A DNA stretch of 64,000 nt from Actinomadura parmotrematis. GTDB taxonomy: Bacteria > Actinomycetota > Actinomycetes > Streptosporangiales > Streptosporangiaceae. The translations under genes were made by a program, and so were the position numbers. This document shows positions 24,545 to 32,268 of this stretch, piece after piece; within the stretch, counting starts at the first letter, position 1; every line of letters begins with the position of its first letter. The stretch spans positions 1 to 64,000 of the forward strand of contig NZ_JAIBOA010000013.1 in NCBI RefSeq assembly GCF_019458805.1. Reading direction: 5' to 3'. The notes under the pieces are model-generated. The model worked only from the letters and a program-made list of their open reading frames with translations. It ran no database searches and had not been told where the DNA came from.

Positions 24545-26863
24545 GTGACCGTAAAACCACTCAACGCGACGACCGCCAGGCGTGACGTGCTCGCCTCGTT
24601 CGTGGTCTTCCTCGTCGCCATTCCCATGTCCCTCGGGGTCGCCGTCGCCTCGGGGGCGCCCGTCGCCGCCGGCCTGATCGGCGCGGTCGTCGGCGGCGTC
24701 GTCGCCGGCGTCCTCGGCGGCTCGCCGCTCCAGGTGAGCGGCCCGTCGGCCGGGCTCACCGTCATCATGGCCGACCTCGTGCACACCTACGGGTGGGCCG
24801 CGACCTGCACGATCGTGGTGCTGGCCGGGCTGCTGCAGCTCGCGCTCGGCGCCTGCCGGGTCGCCCGGACGGCCCTCACCGTCTCGCCCGCCGTCGTCGG
24901 CGGGATGCTCGCCGGCGTCGGCGTCGTGCTGATCCTCGCGCAGCTGCACGTGATGCTCGGCGGCGCGTCGCGGCCGGACGCGCTCGCCAACCTCGCCGAC
25001 CTGCCGGGCCTGCTCGCCGCGCCGGACGCGCAGCCGGCGCTGCTCGGCCTGCTGACCATCGCGGTCCTGCTCGGCTGGACGCGGCTCGCCGCCCGCACCC
25101 CGGACGCCGGCCTCGGCCGCGTCCTGCACCTGGTGCCCGGCCCGCTGCCGGCGATCGGGCTCGCCACCGTCCTCGCCTACGCGCTCCGCTGGGACGCGCC
25201 CCGCGTCGCGGTGCCGGGGTCGCTGCTCGGCGACCTGCCGGCGACGGCGTGGCCGCACGGCGCCCCGCCCGCCATCTTCGGCGCGGTGGTGTCGGTGGCG
25301 CTGGTCGCCGCCGTCGAGTCGCTGCTCTGCGCGGTCGCGATCGACCGGCGCCGCCCGATCGGCGTGCCGCGCGCCGACCTGGACCGCGAGCTGCTCGGGC
25401 AGGGCGCGTCCAACGTGGTGTCCGGGCTGCTCGGGGGCCTGCCGGTGTCCGGCGCGATCGTGCGCAGCTCGGCGAACGTGGAGGCGGGCGCCCGCACCCG
25501 GCTGTCCACGGTGCTGCACGGCGTGTGGGTGCTCGTCCTCGCGGTGTCGTGCGGCCCGGTGCTGGAGCAGGTGCCGCTGGCCTCGCTCGCCGCGCTGCTG
25601 GTGGTGCTCGGCGCCAAGATGATCGACGTGTCGCGGCTGCGCGACCTGCGCCACCATCGCGAGGCGCCCGCGTACGTCGCGACCCTCGCCGGGGTGGTCG
25701 TGCTCGGGCTCGGCGAGGGCGTGCTGCTCGGCATCGCCGTCGCCGCGGTGCTCGCGCTCCGCCGCCTCACCCGGCTGTCGGTGCGGGTCGAGGAGGCGGT
25801 GCCCTCCCCCGACGACCGGCCGGGGCAGGCGAGCTGGCATCTCGTCGTGGAGGGCACGCTCACCTTCCTCGGGGTGCCGAAGGTGACGAGCGCGCTGCAG
25901 CGCATCCCCGCGGGCGTCGCGGTCGACCTCGACCTCGACGTGGACTTCATGGACCATGCCGCGTTCGACGCGATCCACCAGTGGCGGCTCGCGCACGAAC
26001 GCCAGGGAGGGAGGGTCGACATCGACGAGGTGCACGAGTCTTGGTATGAAAGAGCTGTGACGGGCGATATGTCAGCGCCGCGGAAGTCCACGCCGTCCAC
26101 CCGCTGGTGGGCGCCGTGGGCGAGCCGGCGGCGGCGCAGCGAGAACGTGGACCTGGACGCGCCGGAGGTCTCGCCGAGCGCGCTGCTGCTCGCGGGCGTC
26201 CGCGAGTACCAGGGCGGCACCGCGCGGCTGGTGCGGCCGATCATGGCGGAGCTGGCCTTCGAGCAGAAACCGCAGCACCTGTTCATCACCTGCGTCGACT
26301 CGCGGGTGGTGCCGAACATCATCACCGCGAGCGGGCCGGGCGACCTGTTCATCAACCGCAACGTCGGCAACCTCGTCCCGCGGTACGGGACGCGCACGCC
26401 CGACGACGCGGTCGCCGCGACCGTCGAGTACGCCGTCAACGTGCTCGGCATCCGGACGATCACGGTGTGCGGGCACTCCAACTGCGGCGCGATGGCGGCG
26501 CTGCTCGCGGGCGGCACCGAGGTCGAGCACCTGCGGTCGCTGACCCGCTGGCTGAAGCACGGGCAGCACAGCCTGGCGCGCTTCCTGTCCGCCGAGCCGG
26601 ACGGCCGCGCGCCGCTCACCCGGCTCTGCCAGACCAACGTGCAGCAGCAGCTCGACAACCTGCTCACCTACCCGTGGCTGAAGGACATGGTGCAGGCCGG
26701 CGAGATCGAGCTGGTCGGCCTCTACCTGGACATCGGCACCGCGGAGGTGCAGGTGCTGGACTGGACGGCCGGCGCGTTCGTCCCGGTGCGCGCCGAGACG
26801 CCGGAGGACGCGCCGGAGGACGGTGCGGACGACGCGGCGCCGGAGCCGCGCGCCGTCACCTGA
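24545..26863 (+). CDS. SulP-family anion transporter fused to beta-carbonic anhydrase
   Basis: A 772-residue fusion. Residues 1-410 are a SulP permease (VVFLVAIPMSLGVAVASGAP, GSPLQVSGPSAGLTVIMADL; about ten to twelve helices). A STAS-like domain follows (about 420-510, SWHLVVEGTLTFLGVPKV...VDLDLDVDFMDHAAFD). Residues 555-720 are a beta-class carbonic anhydrase with the zinc ligands Cys583 and Asp585 in CVDSR and His643/Cys646 in GHSNCGAM. The fusion suggests coupling of bicarbonate or sulfate transport to CO2 hydration at the membrane; the same arrangement is known from M. tuberculosis Rv3273. The GTG at 24545 begins VTVKPLNATTARRDVL; longer in-frame starts lack support. Confidence 0.92.
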   Translation: MTVKPLNATTARRDVLASFVVFLVAIPMSLGVAVASGAPVAAGLIGAVVGGVVAGVLGGSPLQVSGPSAGLTVIMADLVHTYGWAATCTIVVLAGLLQLALGACRVARTALTVSPAVVGGMLAGVGVVLILAQLHVMLGGASRPDALANLADLPGLLAAPDAQPALLGLLTIAVLLGWTRLAARTPDAGLGRVLHLVPGPLPAIGLATVLAYALRWDAPRVAVPGSLLGDLPATAWPHGAPPAIFGAVVSVALVAAVESLLCAVAIDRRRPIGVPRADLDRELLGQGASNVVSGLLGGLPVSGAIVRSSANVEAGARTRLSTVLHGVWVLVLAVSCGPVLEQVPLASLAALLVVLGAKMIDVSRLRDLRHHREAPAYVATLAGVVVLGLGEGVLLGIAVAAVLALRRLTRLSVRVEEAVPSPDDRPGQASWHLVVEGTLTFLGVPKVTSALQRIPAGVAVDLDLDVDFMDHAAFDAIHQWRLAHERQGGRVDIDEVHESWYERAVTGDMSAPRKSTPSTRWWAPWASRRRRSENVDLDAPEVSPSALLLAGVREYQGGTARLVRPIMAELAFEQKPQHLFITCVDSRVVPNIITASGPGDLFINRNVGNLVPRYGTRTPDDAVAATVEYAVNVLGIRTITVCGHSNCGAMAALLAGGTEVEHLRSLTRWLKHGQHSLARFLSAEPDGRAPLTRLCQTNVQQQLDNLLTYPWLKDMVQAGEIELVGLYLDIGTAEVQVLDWTAGAFVPVRAETPEDAPEDGADDAAPEPRAVT

Positions 26864-26885
26864 CCCCGGCCGGTCCCACGCGTTC

Positions 26886-26918
26886 GAGGGCCGTCCCCTT
26901 CTCGGAGGGGGCGGCCCT
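26886..26918. terminator. terminator hairpin between convergent genes
   Basis: GGGCCGTCCCC (26888-26898) pairs with GGGGGCGGCCC (26907-26917) with one G-U. It lies between the SulP fusion gene and the convergent small membrane gene. Confidence 0.75.
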
Positions 26919-26955
26919 TTCCCGTGCGGCGGGCGCCCCGCCCGCCGCCGACGGG

Positions 26956-27180
26956 TCAGTGGCTGACCAGGCGATCGTCGTCGGCGTCGGGACCGGGGTC
27001 GAGGTCGGAGCCGCGGGTGTACATGCCGGTGACCCGGCGGGCGCGGCGGGTGCCGGAGGAGTCCGGCGGCAGGAAGATCGAGTCGCGCCGGCTGGCCCGC
27101 GCGAAGTCGGCGAGCAGGACGGCGAGCAGGACGACGGACACGGTCACGAGCGCGACCCCCGCGAGAACCACGATGATCAC
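26956..27180 (-). CDS. small single-pass membrane protein, 74 aa
   Basis: The GTG at 27180 has AGGAG upstream. The first 25 residues are one hydrophobic helix (VIIVVLAGVALVTVSVVLLAVLLADF), followed by a basic stretch ARASRRDS and a hydrophilic acidic tail ending DPGPDADDDRLVSH. This is an N-out/C-in or signal-anchor type small protein. No family recognised; neighbours give no hint. Confidence 0.72.
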   Translation of the reverse strand: MIIVVLAGVALVTVSVVLLAVLLADFARASRRDSIFLPPDSSGTRRARRVTGMYTRGSDLDPGPDADDDRLVSH

Positions 27181-27392
27181 TTGCGCTCCTCTCCGCGGGA
27201 CGGCCGAGCGGGCGTCCCGCCACCACCGCCGGTCTCCCCTTGCGACCGGCCGTACCAGTGAAGGTAGGCGCGCGACCGCAAGACCTTTGTGTCGTATGAC
27301 CGGATTCCGGAGAGTTGCGTGCCGCAGGGCCGGGCGGCCGCGGATCCTCGCGTCCGCGCACGTCGGAGCGCGGACGGCGCGGGCGGGCGCCG

Positions 27393-28589
27393 TCAGGCCG
27401 CGGAGCCGCCCAGCCGCACCCAGTAGTGCAGCAGCAGGAGCAGCTCGATCCGGTGCTCGGGGTCGTACATGACCGACCCGAGGAGCTCCTCCAGGCGCCG
27501 CACCCGGTACCGGACGGTCTGCTCGTGCACGAGCAGCCGCTCGGCGGTCGCGACGGCGTTGTCGCGGTTCTCGATGTAGGTGAGCAGGGTGCGGGCGAGC
27601 GGCTCGCGCCGGTGCGGGGGCAGCTCCATCAGCGGCGCGAGGCGGCCGCCGAGCCCCGCGACGATCAGTTCCTCGCTGCCGACGGCGGCGAGGCTCGGCA
27701 GGTGGTCCAGGCAGCGCAGCGGCCCCTTGGGCGGCAGCAGGCCGCGCTCGGCGAGCGCGAGGCCGCGGCGGGCCCAGCGGAACGACACCGCGCCGCGGTT
27801 CGGCTCGACCGTCGGCCCGATCGCGGCGGTGAGGTCGCCGAGCAGCGCGTGCACGCGCCGCTCCTGCCCGGGGCCGTCGGGGTCGGGCCAGATCACGTAC
27901 GGGTCGGCGGCGTGCCAGTCGGCGAGCAGGTCGGGCGGCAGCACCGGCAGGTCGCCGTCCGGGCCGGGCCGCACCGCGACGATCGCGAGGGTGCGCGGCA
28001 GGTCCCAGCGGGCGTTGCGGGCGAGCTCCTCGATCGCCTGGACGCTGGCCGGCGGGTCGGCGATCATCAGGTCGCGCAGCCGCCACCGGTAGCGCTCGCG
28101 CTCGCCGGCGAGCTCGCCGCGGGCGTCGGCGTAGCCCTGGCCCGCGGCGCTCGCGATGCGCTCCAGGAAGACGAACAGCGTCTCGGTGACGGCGCCGAGG
28201 GTCGGCAGCGACCACTCCAGCCGGCGGGCGTCCTTGATGAAGCGGCGGCAGGCGACCTGGCCGCTCACCCGGATCGCGGTCTGCAGCCCGTCCAGGCTGC
28301 GGCCCTGCCGGGCCTCGTAGGCGCCGATCTCGGTGTAGATGCCGGTGACGCCGTCCCAGGCGACCTCGGTCTGCCCGAAGGCGTCGACGAAGGTGCGGAC
28401 GGTCTGCTCGACGGCCCAGTGCATGCGCCGCCCGTAGGGGCTCTCGGCGGGCCGCGCGTACTCGGGGACGAGCGCCTGGATCTCCGACACCATCTCCGAC
28501 GCGGTCGCCTCCACCTGCGGCCGCAGCGGGCGGACCGCCGCGGCGGGGACGCCCGACATCGGGAGGTCCGAGGTCGTGCTCGAAGCCAT
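27393..28589 (-). CDS. PucR-type transcriptional regulator (C-terminal HTH)
   Basis: A 398-residue regulator. The N-terminal two thirds form a helical domain without a recognised ligand site. The C-terminus has the PucR helix-turn-helix: LARTLLTYIENRDNAVATAERLLVHEQTVRYRVRRLEELLG (about 335-375). Such proteins sense metabolites and act as activators or repressors. It starts at ATG 28589 with AGGAGGG upstream. There is no purine or other catabolic gene next to it, so the target is unknown. Confidence 0.9.
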   Translation of the reverse strand: MASSTTSDLPMSGVPAAAVRPLRPQVEATASEMVSEIQALVPEYARPAESPYGRRMHWAVEQTVRTFVDAFGQTEVAWDGVTGIYTEIGAYEARQGRSLDGLQTAIRVSGQVACRRFIKDARRLEWSLPTLGAVTETLFVFLERIASAAGQGYADARGELAGERERYRWRLRDLMIADPPASVQAIEELARNARWDLPRTLAIVAVRPGPDGDLPVLPPDLLADWHAADPYVIWPDPDGPGQERRVHALLGDLTAAIGPTVEPNRGAVSFRWARRGLALAERGLLPPKGPLRCLDHLPSLAAVGSEELIVAGLGGRLAPLMELPPHRREPLARTLLTYIENRDNAVATAERLLVHEQTVRYRVRRLEELLGSVMYDPEHRIELLLLLHYWVRLGGSAA

Positions 28590-28728
28590 GCCGCCCTCCT
28601 GTCAGTGATCTGCGAGTGACGCCTGACACAGTGTCCTCCAGGATCGGCCGCGACGTTACTGGGCAGTAGTCTCGCCCGTTCAAAAAATCCCGGCGGCGTT
28701 TGTCAGGAAGGGCACAAACCCCGCGCCC

Positions 28729-29253
28729 TCAGGGCCCGACGGGCCGTTCCGTCAGCAGTTCGGTGACCAAACGGGTGGCGGCCTCGGCGTCGCCGGCCAG
28801 CGCGTTGACGCGGTCGGCGAGCAGGAACGCGGTGATCTCCAGCGCGGTGATCTCCTCGGCGGTCCACGGGCCGTAGTGGCGCCGCCACAGCGTGGGGCTC
28901 TGGTCCAGCGCCGCCGCGGTCATCATCGCCGCCATCGTCGGGACGCCCTCGGCGCGGACGCTGCCCGGCAGCGCCCGCAGCGCCCGCACCACCGGCGGGA
29001 CGACCTCCGCCAGCACGCCCTGCCGGCCGCTCCCGTGGGCGTGCCGCAGCCACTGCACGAACACGAAGATCAGCGTGCAGGCGCCGTCCAGCACGTCGCG
29101 GGCGCCGCGGGCGTCGAACGCGCGCAGCGCCCGGTCGTCGATCTCGCGCGGCGGCGCGCCGGCGCGGACCCGGCGGAGCTGGGCGTCCACGAGCAGCATC
29201 GCCGTCCCCACGTCGCCGAGCGGAGCGTCCTCGGGCGCGAGGGGCGAGGGCAT
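28729..29253 (-). CDS. conserved-looking hypothetical protein, 174 aa
   Basis: Alpha-helical, cytoplasmic-looking protein of unknown family. The ATG at 29253 has GGGAGG upstream, giving MPSPLAPEDAPLGDVG; an upstream in-frame start at 29307 is less likely. Features include DARGARDVLDGACTLIFVFVQWLRHAHG and TAEEITALEITAFLLADRVN. It is divergent from the next hypothetical gene at 29355. Confidence 0.7.
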   Translation of the reverse strand: MPSPLAPEDAPLGDVGTAMLLVDAQLRRVRAGAPPREIDDRALRAFDARGARDVLDGACTLIFVFVQWLRHAHGSGRQGVLAEVVPPVVRALRALPGSVRAEGVPTMAAMMTAAALDQSPTLWRRHYGPWTAEEITALEITAFLLADRVNALAGDAEAATRLVTELLTERPVGP

Positions 29254-29354
29254 GGCGGCCTCCCGGATACGGTCGGTCAGGGCACGTACCCGTACCGTAG
29301 GCGGCACGGGCGGCGGGCGCCCGCGCTTCGCGGCAACCCCTGGAGGAGACCGGC

Positions 29355-29942
29355 ATGCTGATCGACCGGCGGCCCTGGTCGGCGCTCGCGCCCTCGCGCG
29401 TCCAGCTCGCCGCGGACGGCGCCTGGCAGGACGCCCTCCCGGTGCCGCCGGCCGGCCCGGACGCCCGGACGGCCGCCTGGCTCGCGGCGCACCCCGGCGA
29501 CGTGGCGCTGGAGGTGTTCTTCACCGAGGACCTGTTCCTCGGCGTCCGGTTCACCGCCCTCGCCGCGCCCGACCGCGAGCGGTTCGTCCGCGCCCTCTGC
29601 GCCGCCCTGGACGGCACCACCCTCGGCTTCGCCCGCGCCTTCTGGCGGCTGCCCGGCGGGGCCCCGCTCCTGCCGACGGCGCCGCCGCTCGCGCTGGAGG
29701 CGGGCGTCGTGGACGCCTGGGACGAGCACGCGCCGGCCGTCCTCTGGCGGCGCGGCGAGCCCGCACCGGACCTGTCCCGCCTCACTCCCCCGCTCCGCGA
29801 ACCGCATCCGACCCGCGTCGCGCTGGAGGCCGCCTACGCCAACGGCACCTGGATCGGGCGCTCGGTGTCGGCGCCCTCGGCGGGCGGCTACGTCCTGGAC
29901 GAGGCCGAGCTGGCGCGCGCCGCCGCCGACTTCCTCAGGTGA
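29355..29942 (+). CDS. hypothetical protein, 195 aa
   Basis: ATG 29355 follows GGAGGAGACCGGC. The protein reads MLIDRRPWSALAPSRVQLAADG... and is Ala/Leu/Arg-rich without signal peptide or membrane segment. The central part (VALEVFFTEDLFLGVRFTALAAPDRERFVRALCAAL) alternates strands and helices. I do not recognise a family. It converges with the DoxX-like gene, with only 7 nt between the stops. Confidence 0.75.
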   Translation: MLIDRRPWSALAPSRVQLAADGAWQDALPVPPAGPDARTAAWLAAHPGDVALEVFFTEDLFLGVRFTALAAPDRERFVRALCAALDGTTLGFARAFWRLPGGAPLLPTAPPLALEAGVVDAWDEHAPAVLWRRGEPAPDLSRLTPPLREPHPTRVALEAAYANGTWIGRSVSAPSAGGYVLDEAELARAAADFLR

Positions 29943-29949
29943 CCCGGCC

Positions 29950-30372
29950 CTAGTCGCGGCGGCCGAGCTCTTCGGCGACGAGGCCGAGGCCCGCGCCGAG
30001 CATCCAGACGTCCTTGGCCAGCGGGATGCCCTGCTGCGTCGGGCGCAGGCTGCCCTCCTGGCGCATCCCGGGCGTCTTCAGGTAGAGGCCGAGCAGGCCC
30101 CCCGCGAAACCGGTGAGCGCGGCGCCCGCCGCGAGCGACGGCACGAACGGCACGAGCAGCGCCGCGCCGATGGCGATCTCGGCCTTGGACAGCAGCGCGG
30201 TGAACCGCTCGGGGTCCTGGGAGCCGAGGAACGGGTAGGTGCCGCTCGCCATCCCGTGCACGCCCTGCGCGGTCTCCTTGTCGGCCCTGGCCTTGGCGAG
30301 GCCGGAGTTCAGGATGAACGCGCCGGTGGCGATCCGGACGGGAAGCTGGTGCGGTCGGGCGAGGAATCTCAT
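29950..30372 (-). CDS. DoxX-like small membrane protein
   Basis: A 140-residue protein with hydrophobic segments at about 12-28, 62-85 (SKAEIAIGAALLVPFVPSLAAG), 88-100 and 122-134. The start MRFLARPHQLPVRIATGAFILNSGLAKARAD and the pattern of four helices match DoxX/DoxD-like proteins, which are linked to quinone or redox functions. Assignment is by general pattern only. Confidence 0.6.
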   Translation of the reverse strand: MRFLARPHQLPVRIATGAFILNSGLAKARADKETAQGVHGMASGTYPFLGSQDPERFTALLSKAEIAIGAALLVPFVPSLAAGAALTGFAGGLLGLYLKTPGMRQEGSLRPTQQGIPLAKDVWMLGAGLGLVAEELGRRD

Positions 30373-30452
30373 GGTCGCTCACAGGTGAGACGGTCGGGTC
30401 GGGATCCCCCTTCCCTCCGCCCACCTGCGCGAACCCTGCCCGGAACGGCGGT

Positions 30453-30484
30453 GGGCCCCGGGGTCTACCCATACCCCGGGGCCC
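30453..30484. terminator. 12-bp hairpin terminator downstream of the RNA locus
   Basis: GGGCCCCGGGGT (30453-30464) pairs perfectly with ACCCCGGGGCCC (30473-30484). For leftward transcripts it lies after the two tRNA-like modules and before the DoxX-like gene. Confidence 0.85.
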
Positions 30485-30538
30485 GCTTGAGCCGTTCCTC
30501 TGCGTTCGCCGGTCCCGCGACGGCAGGTCAGACGTCAG

Positions 30539-30612
30539 CTCACCGCGCTCTCCCATTGAGCCACGGACGCATGCGGAGCGTCCGGCCAGAATCGAACTGG
30601 CATCTCAGTGAA
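30539..30612 (-). ncRNA. tRNA-like module 2, circularly permuted (YrlA-like)
   Basis: Read on the minus strand the order is: 5' side of an anticodon-stem-like helix TTCACT (30612-30607), 5-nt variable loop, T arm GCCAG-TTCGATT-CTGGC (30601-30585), acceptor strand CGGACGC, a closing 7-nt loop TCCGCAT, acceptor strand GCGTCCG (30570-30564), TG, D arm GCTC-AATGGGA-GAGC (30561-30547), then GGTGAG (30544-30539) pairing back to TTCACT. All tRNA core elements and spacings are present, but the T arm precedes the D arm and the acceptor stem is closed by a loop instead of ending in CCA. This is the arrangement of the tRNA-mimic domain of bacterial Y RNAs (YrlA) or of permuted tRNA genes. Confidence 0.8.
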
Positions 30613-30680
30613 TCTCCCACCACCGCGAATTACACGGCGCGAACGGCGATGCTGATTCTGGAGCGATAGCCTGAGCTTCA

Positions 30681-30759
30681 CACCGGCCGCCTCTTCCGCA
30701 TTGGGCCACCCGGACGCGAAATGCCCGGGAGGGGATTCGAACCCCCACTGACACCGGCA
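30681..30759 (-). ncRNA. tRNA-like module 1, circularly permuted (YrlA-like)
   Basis: Minus-strand order: TGCCGGT (30759-30753), 6-nt variable loop, T arm GGGGG-TTCGAAT-CCCCT (30746-30730), acceptor strand CCCGGGC (30729-30723), 7-nt loop ATTTCGC, acceptor strand GTCCGGG (30715-30709, one G-U pair), TG, D arm GCC-CAATGCGGAAGA-GGC (30706-30689), then GCCGGTG (30687-30681) pairing with the first element. T-loop and D-loop carry the invariant TTCGA and GG residues. Upstream, CTGAG-GATGAGG-CTCAG (near 30770-30786) can form a further hairpin. The module shares layout but little sequence with module 2. Confidence 0.8.
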
Positions 30760-30789
30760 ATTCAGACTGAGCCTCATCCTCAGCTTCCG

Positions 30790-30828
30790 CGCCCTTCCGG
30801 GCGCACCCCCGCGCTCCGGCGGGGGAGT
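30790..30828. other. two adjacent GC-rich hairpins before the RNA modules
   Basis: GCGCCC-TTCC-GGGCGC (30790-30805) and a CCCCCGC/GCGGGGG stem (about 30806-30825) sit between the upstream gene's terminator and module 1. They may be the 5' part of the module 1 RNA, processing signals or terminators. Confidence 0.5.
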
Positions 30829-30834
30829 CTGGTG

Positions 30835-30865
30835 CGGCCGGGCGTCCTCGGGGGACGCCCGGCCG
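30835..30865. terminator. perfect 13-bp hairpin right after the stop of the adjacent gene
   Basis: CGGCCGGGCGTCC and GGACGCCCGGCCG around 5 nt; it begins one base beyond the stop codon at 30867-30869 on the minus strand. Confidence 0.85.
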
Positions 30866-30866
30866 G

Positions 30867-31598
30867 CTAGGCGAACAGGTAGCCGAACACCGCGGCGCCG
30901 GCCTGCCGGTCCTGCGCCTCGGCGCCGTTGGCCTCCTCGCGGGCGAACTTCACCGCCGCCTGGAGCCGCTCGACGCGGTCCCGCAGCTCGTTCACCCGCC
31001 GCGCGGGCAGCGCGCCGGAGAAGGCCACCCGGGTCCAGGTGCCGACGATGACGTCCTCGGTGTAGGTCTCCACCTGCGCCGGGTGCTTGTCGGTCGCCTC
31101 GTACAGCACGTGCGCGCGCGGGATCTTCTTGGTCCGCGCGGTCGCCACCGGGTCGGTGCGCCACACGTCCTGGCCCTCGTCGTAGGTCCAGGTCTCGGCG
31201 GCGTCCAGCACCGGCAGCCGGCCGATGAGCTGCTGCACCTCGGCGAGCTGCTTCTCCAGGAACAGCAGGTAGGTGACCGGCACCTGCGCGAGCACGGCCC
31301 GCCCGTCCACGACCACGTCGGCGCGCGCGTCGCAGTTCGCCCACTCCTTGGTGGCGACCACGTCGAACAGCCGGACGAGGGAGCGGGCGGCGTCGCGCAG
31401 CACGTCCTCGGCCTTCACCTGCACGCGGGTCGACTCGGGCGGCAGCCGCTCGCCCTCCTCGTCCTTCGGCCGGTAGGTCCGCGCGATGCCCGACAGCAGC
31501 GCCGGCTTCGCCAGCACCTGCTGCACCTCGCCCAGCTCGCGCTGCGCCCGCGACTTGGCACCCTTCTCCACCGCGATGATCTGGTTGATCCTGGCCAT
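30867..31598 (-). CDS. conserved uncharacterised protein beside tRNA-like RNAs
   Basis: A 243-residue cytoplasmic protein opening MARINQIIAVEKGAKSRAQRELGEVQ, with STRVQVKAEDVLRDAARSLVRLFDVVATKEWANCDARADVVVDG, VPVTYLLFLEKQLAEVQQLIGRLPVLDAAETWTYDE and a helical C-terminus NELRDRVERLQAAVKFAREEANGAE...FGYLFA. It belongs to a widespread uncharacterised family, which I believe carries a DUF label in current databases; I cannot name a function. Charged helices suggest a coiled-coil or nucleic-acid-binding protein. The start at 31598 has a GAGGGGGAGCGGAG ribosome binding site; the longer frame to 31667 has no support. It is encoded in the same direction and just upstream of the two RNA modules. Confidence 0.85.
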   Translation of the reverse strand: MARINQIIAVEKGAKSRAQRELGEVQQVLAKPALLSGIARTYRPKDEEGERLPPESTRVQVKAEDVLRDAARSLVRLFDVVATKEWANCDARADVVVDGRAVLAQVPVTYLLFLEKQLAEVQQLIGRLPVLDAAETWTYDEGQDVWRTDPVATARTKKIPRAHVLYEATDKHPAQVETYTEDVIVGTWTRVAFSGALPARRVNELRDRVERLQAAVKFAREEANGAEAQDRQAGAAVFGYLFA

Positions 31599-31782
31599 CT
31601 CCGCTCCCCCTCTCCGTCCTGGAACCGAAAGGAACGTAACGCTTTTCCCGGAGCGCCCGCACGCCATTTTCCGGCGCCGCGAAAAGGCCGCCCCGCGGGG
31701 GTGGACTCCGGTCGGCCCGCAAGAAATCTTCGGATCGGGTAAGCGGATCGGCCCGCCCAGGCGTGAAGGGGGTGTGAAGCAG

Positions 31783-32268
31783 ATGGAGTTCCAGGAGTTC
31801 TACGAAGACGGCCGGGACGCCTGCCTGCGGGCGGTGCTCGCGGGCGTCGGCGACCGGCAGCTCGCCGAGGACCTGGTCGCCGAGGCGTTCACGCGGGCGT
31901 ACGCGGCCTGGCCGTCGGTGCGCCGGCACCCCTCGCCCGCCGCCTGGGTGGTGCGGACCGCGCTGAACACGCGGGTGTCGTGGTGGCGGCGGCGCCGCCG
32001 CGAGGTCCCGTTCGACGCGGGCGAGGCGGCCCCGGCGCCGTCCCCCGCCGACGGCGGCGGCCTGGACCCCGCCCTGCTCGCGCTGCTGCGCGGCCTGCCG
32101 CAGCGGCAGCGGGAGGTGATCGCCTACCGGGTCTTCCTCGATCTGGACACCCGGGCGACCGCCGCGGCCATGGGCGTCTCGCCCGGCACGGTCACCGCCC
32201 ACCTCTCCCGGGCCGTCGCGACCCTGCGCGGCCACCTTCTCCTCACCGACCCGGAGGCCGGACGATGA
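31783..32268 (+). CDS. ECF-type RNA polymerase sigma factor (SigE-like)
   Basis: A 161-residue sigma-70 family factor of the ECF group. Region 2 is EFYEDGRDACLRAVLAGVGDRQLAEDLVAEAFTRAYAAWPSVRR; region 4 is LPQRQREVIAYRVFLDLDTRATAAAMGVSPGTVTAHLSRAVATLRG with its helix-turn-helix. A GTG nine bases upstream (31774) is an alternative start. Its TGA overlaps the ATG of the next gene in ATGA, the usual arrangement with an anti-sigma or cognate membrane protein. Confidence 0.92.
   Translation: MEFQEFYEDGRDACLRAVLAGVGDRQLAEDLVAEAFTRAYAAWPSVRRHPSPAAWVVRTALNTRVSWWRRRRREVPFDAGEAAPAPSPADGGGLDPALLALLRGLPQRQREVIAYRVFLDLDTRATAAAMGVSPGTVTAHLSRAVATLRGHLLLTDPEAGR

Noticed and set aside
28876-29361. Rightward frame opposite the 174-aa hypothetical
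   Set aside because: No ribosome binding site, His/Arg-rich shadow composition, and full overlap with a better supported gene.
30539-30759. Ordinary tRNA genes
   Set aside because: T-arm and D-arm signatures are present but in permuted order; no contiguous 73-90 nt cloverleaf with an anticodon loop can be drawn.
30539-30759. Two-piece (permuted) tmRNA
   Set aside because: No tag reading frame or 3' CCA is seen, the D arm is canonical rather than reduced, and there are two modules.
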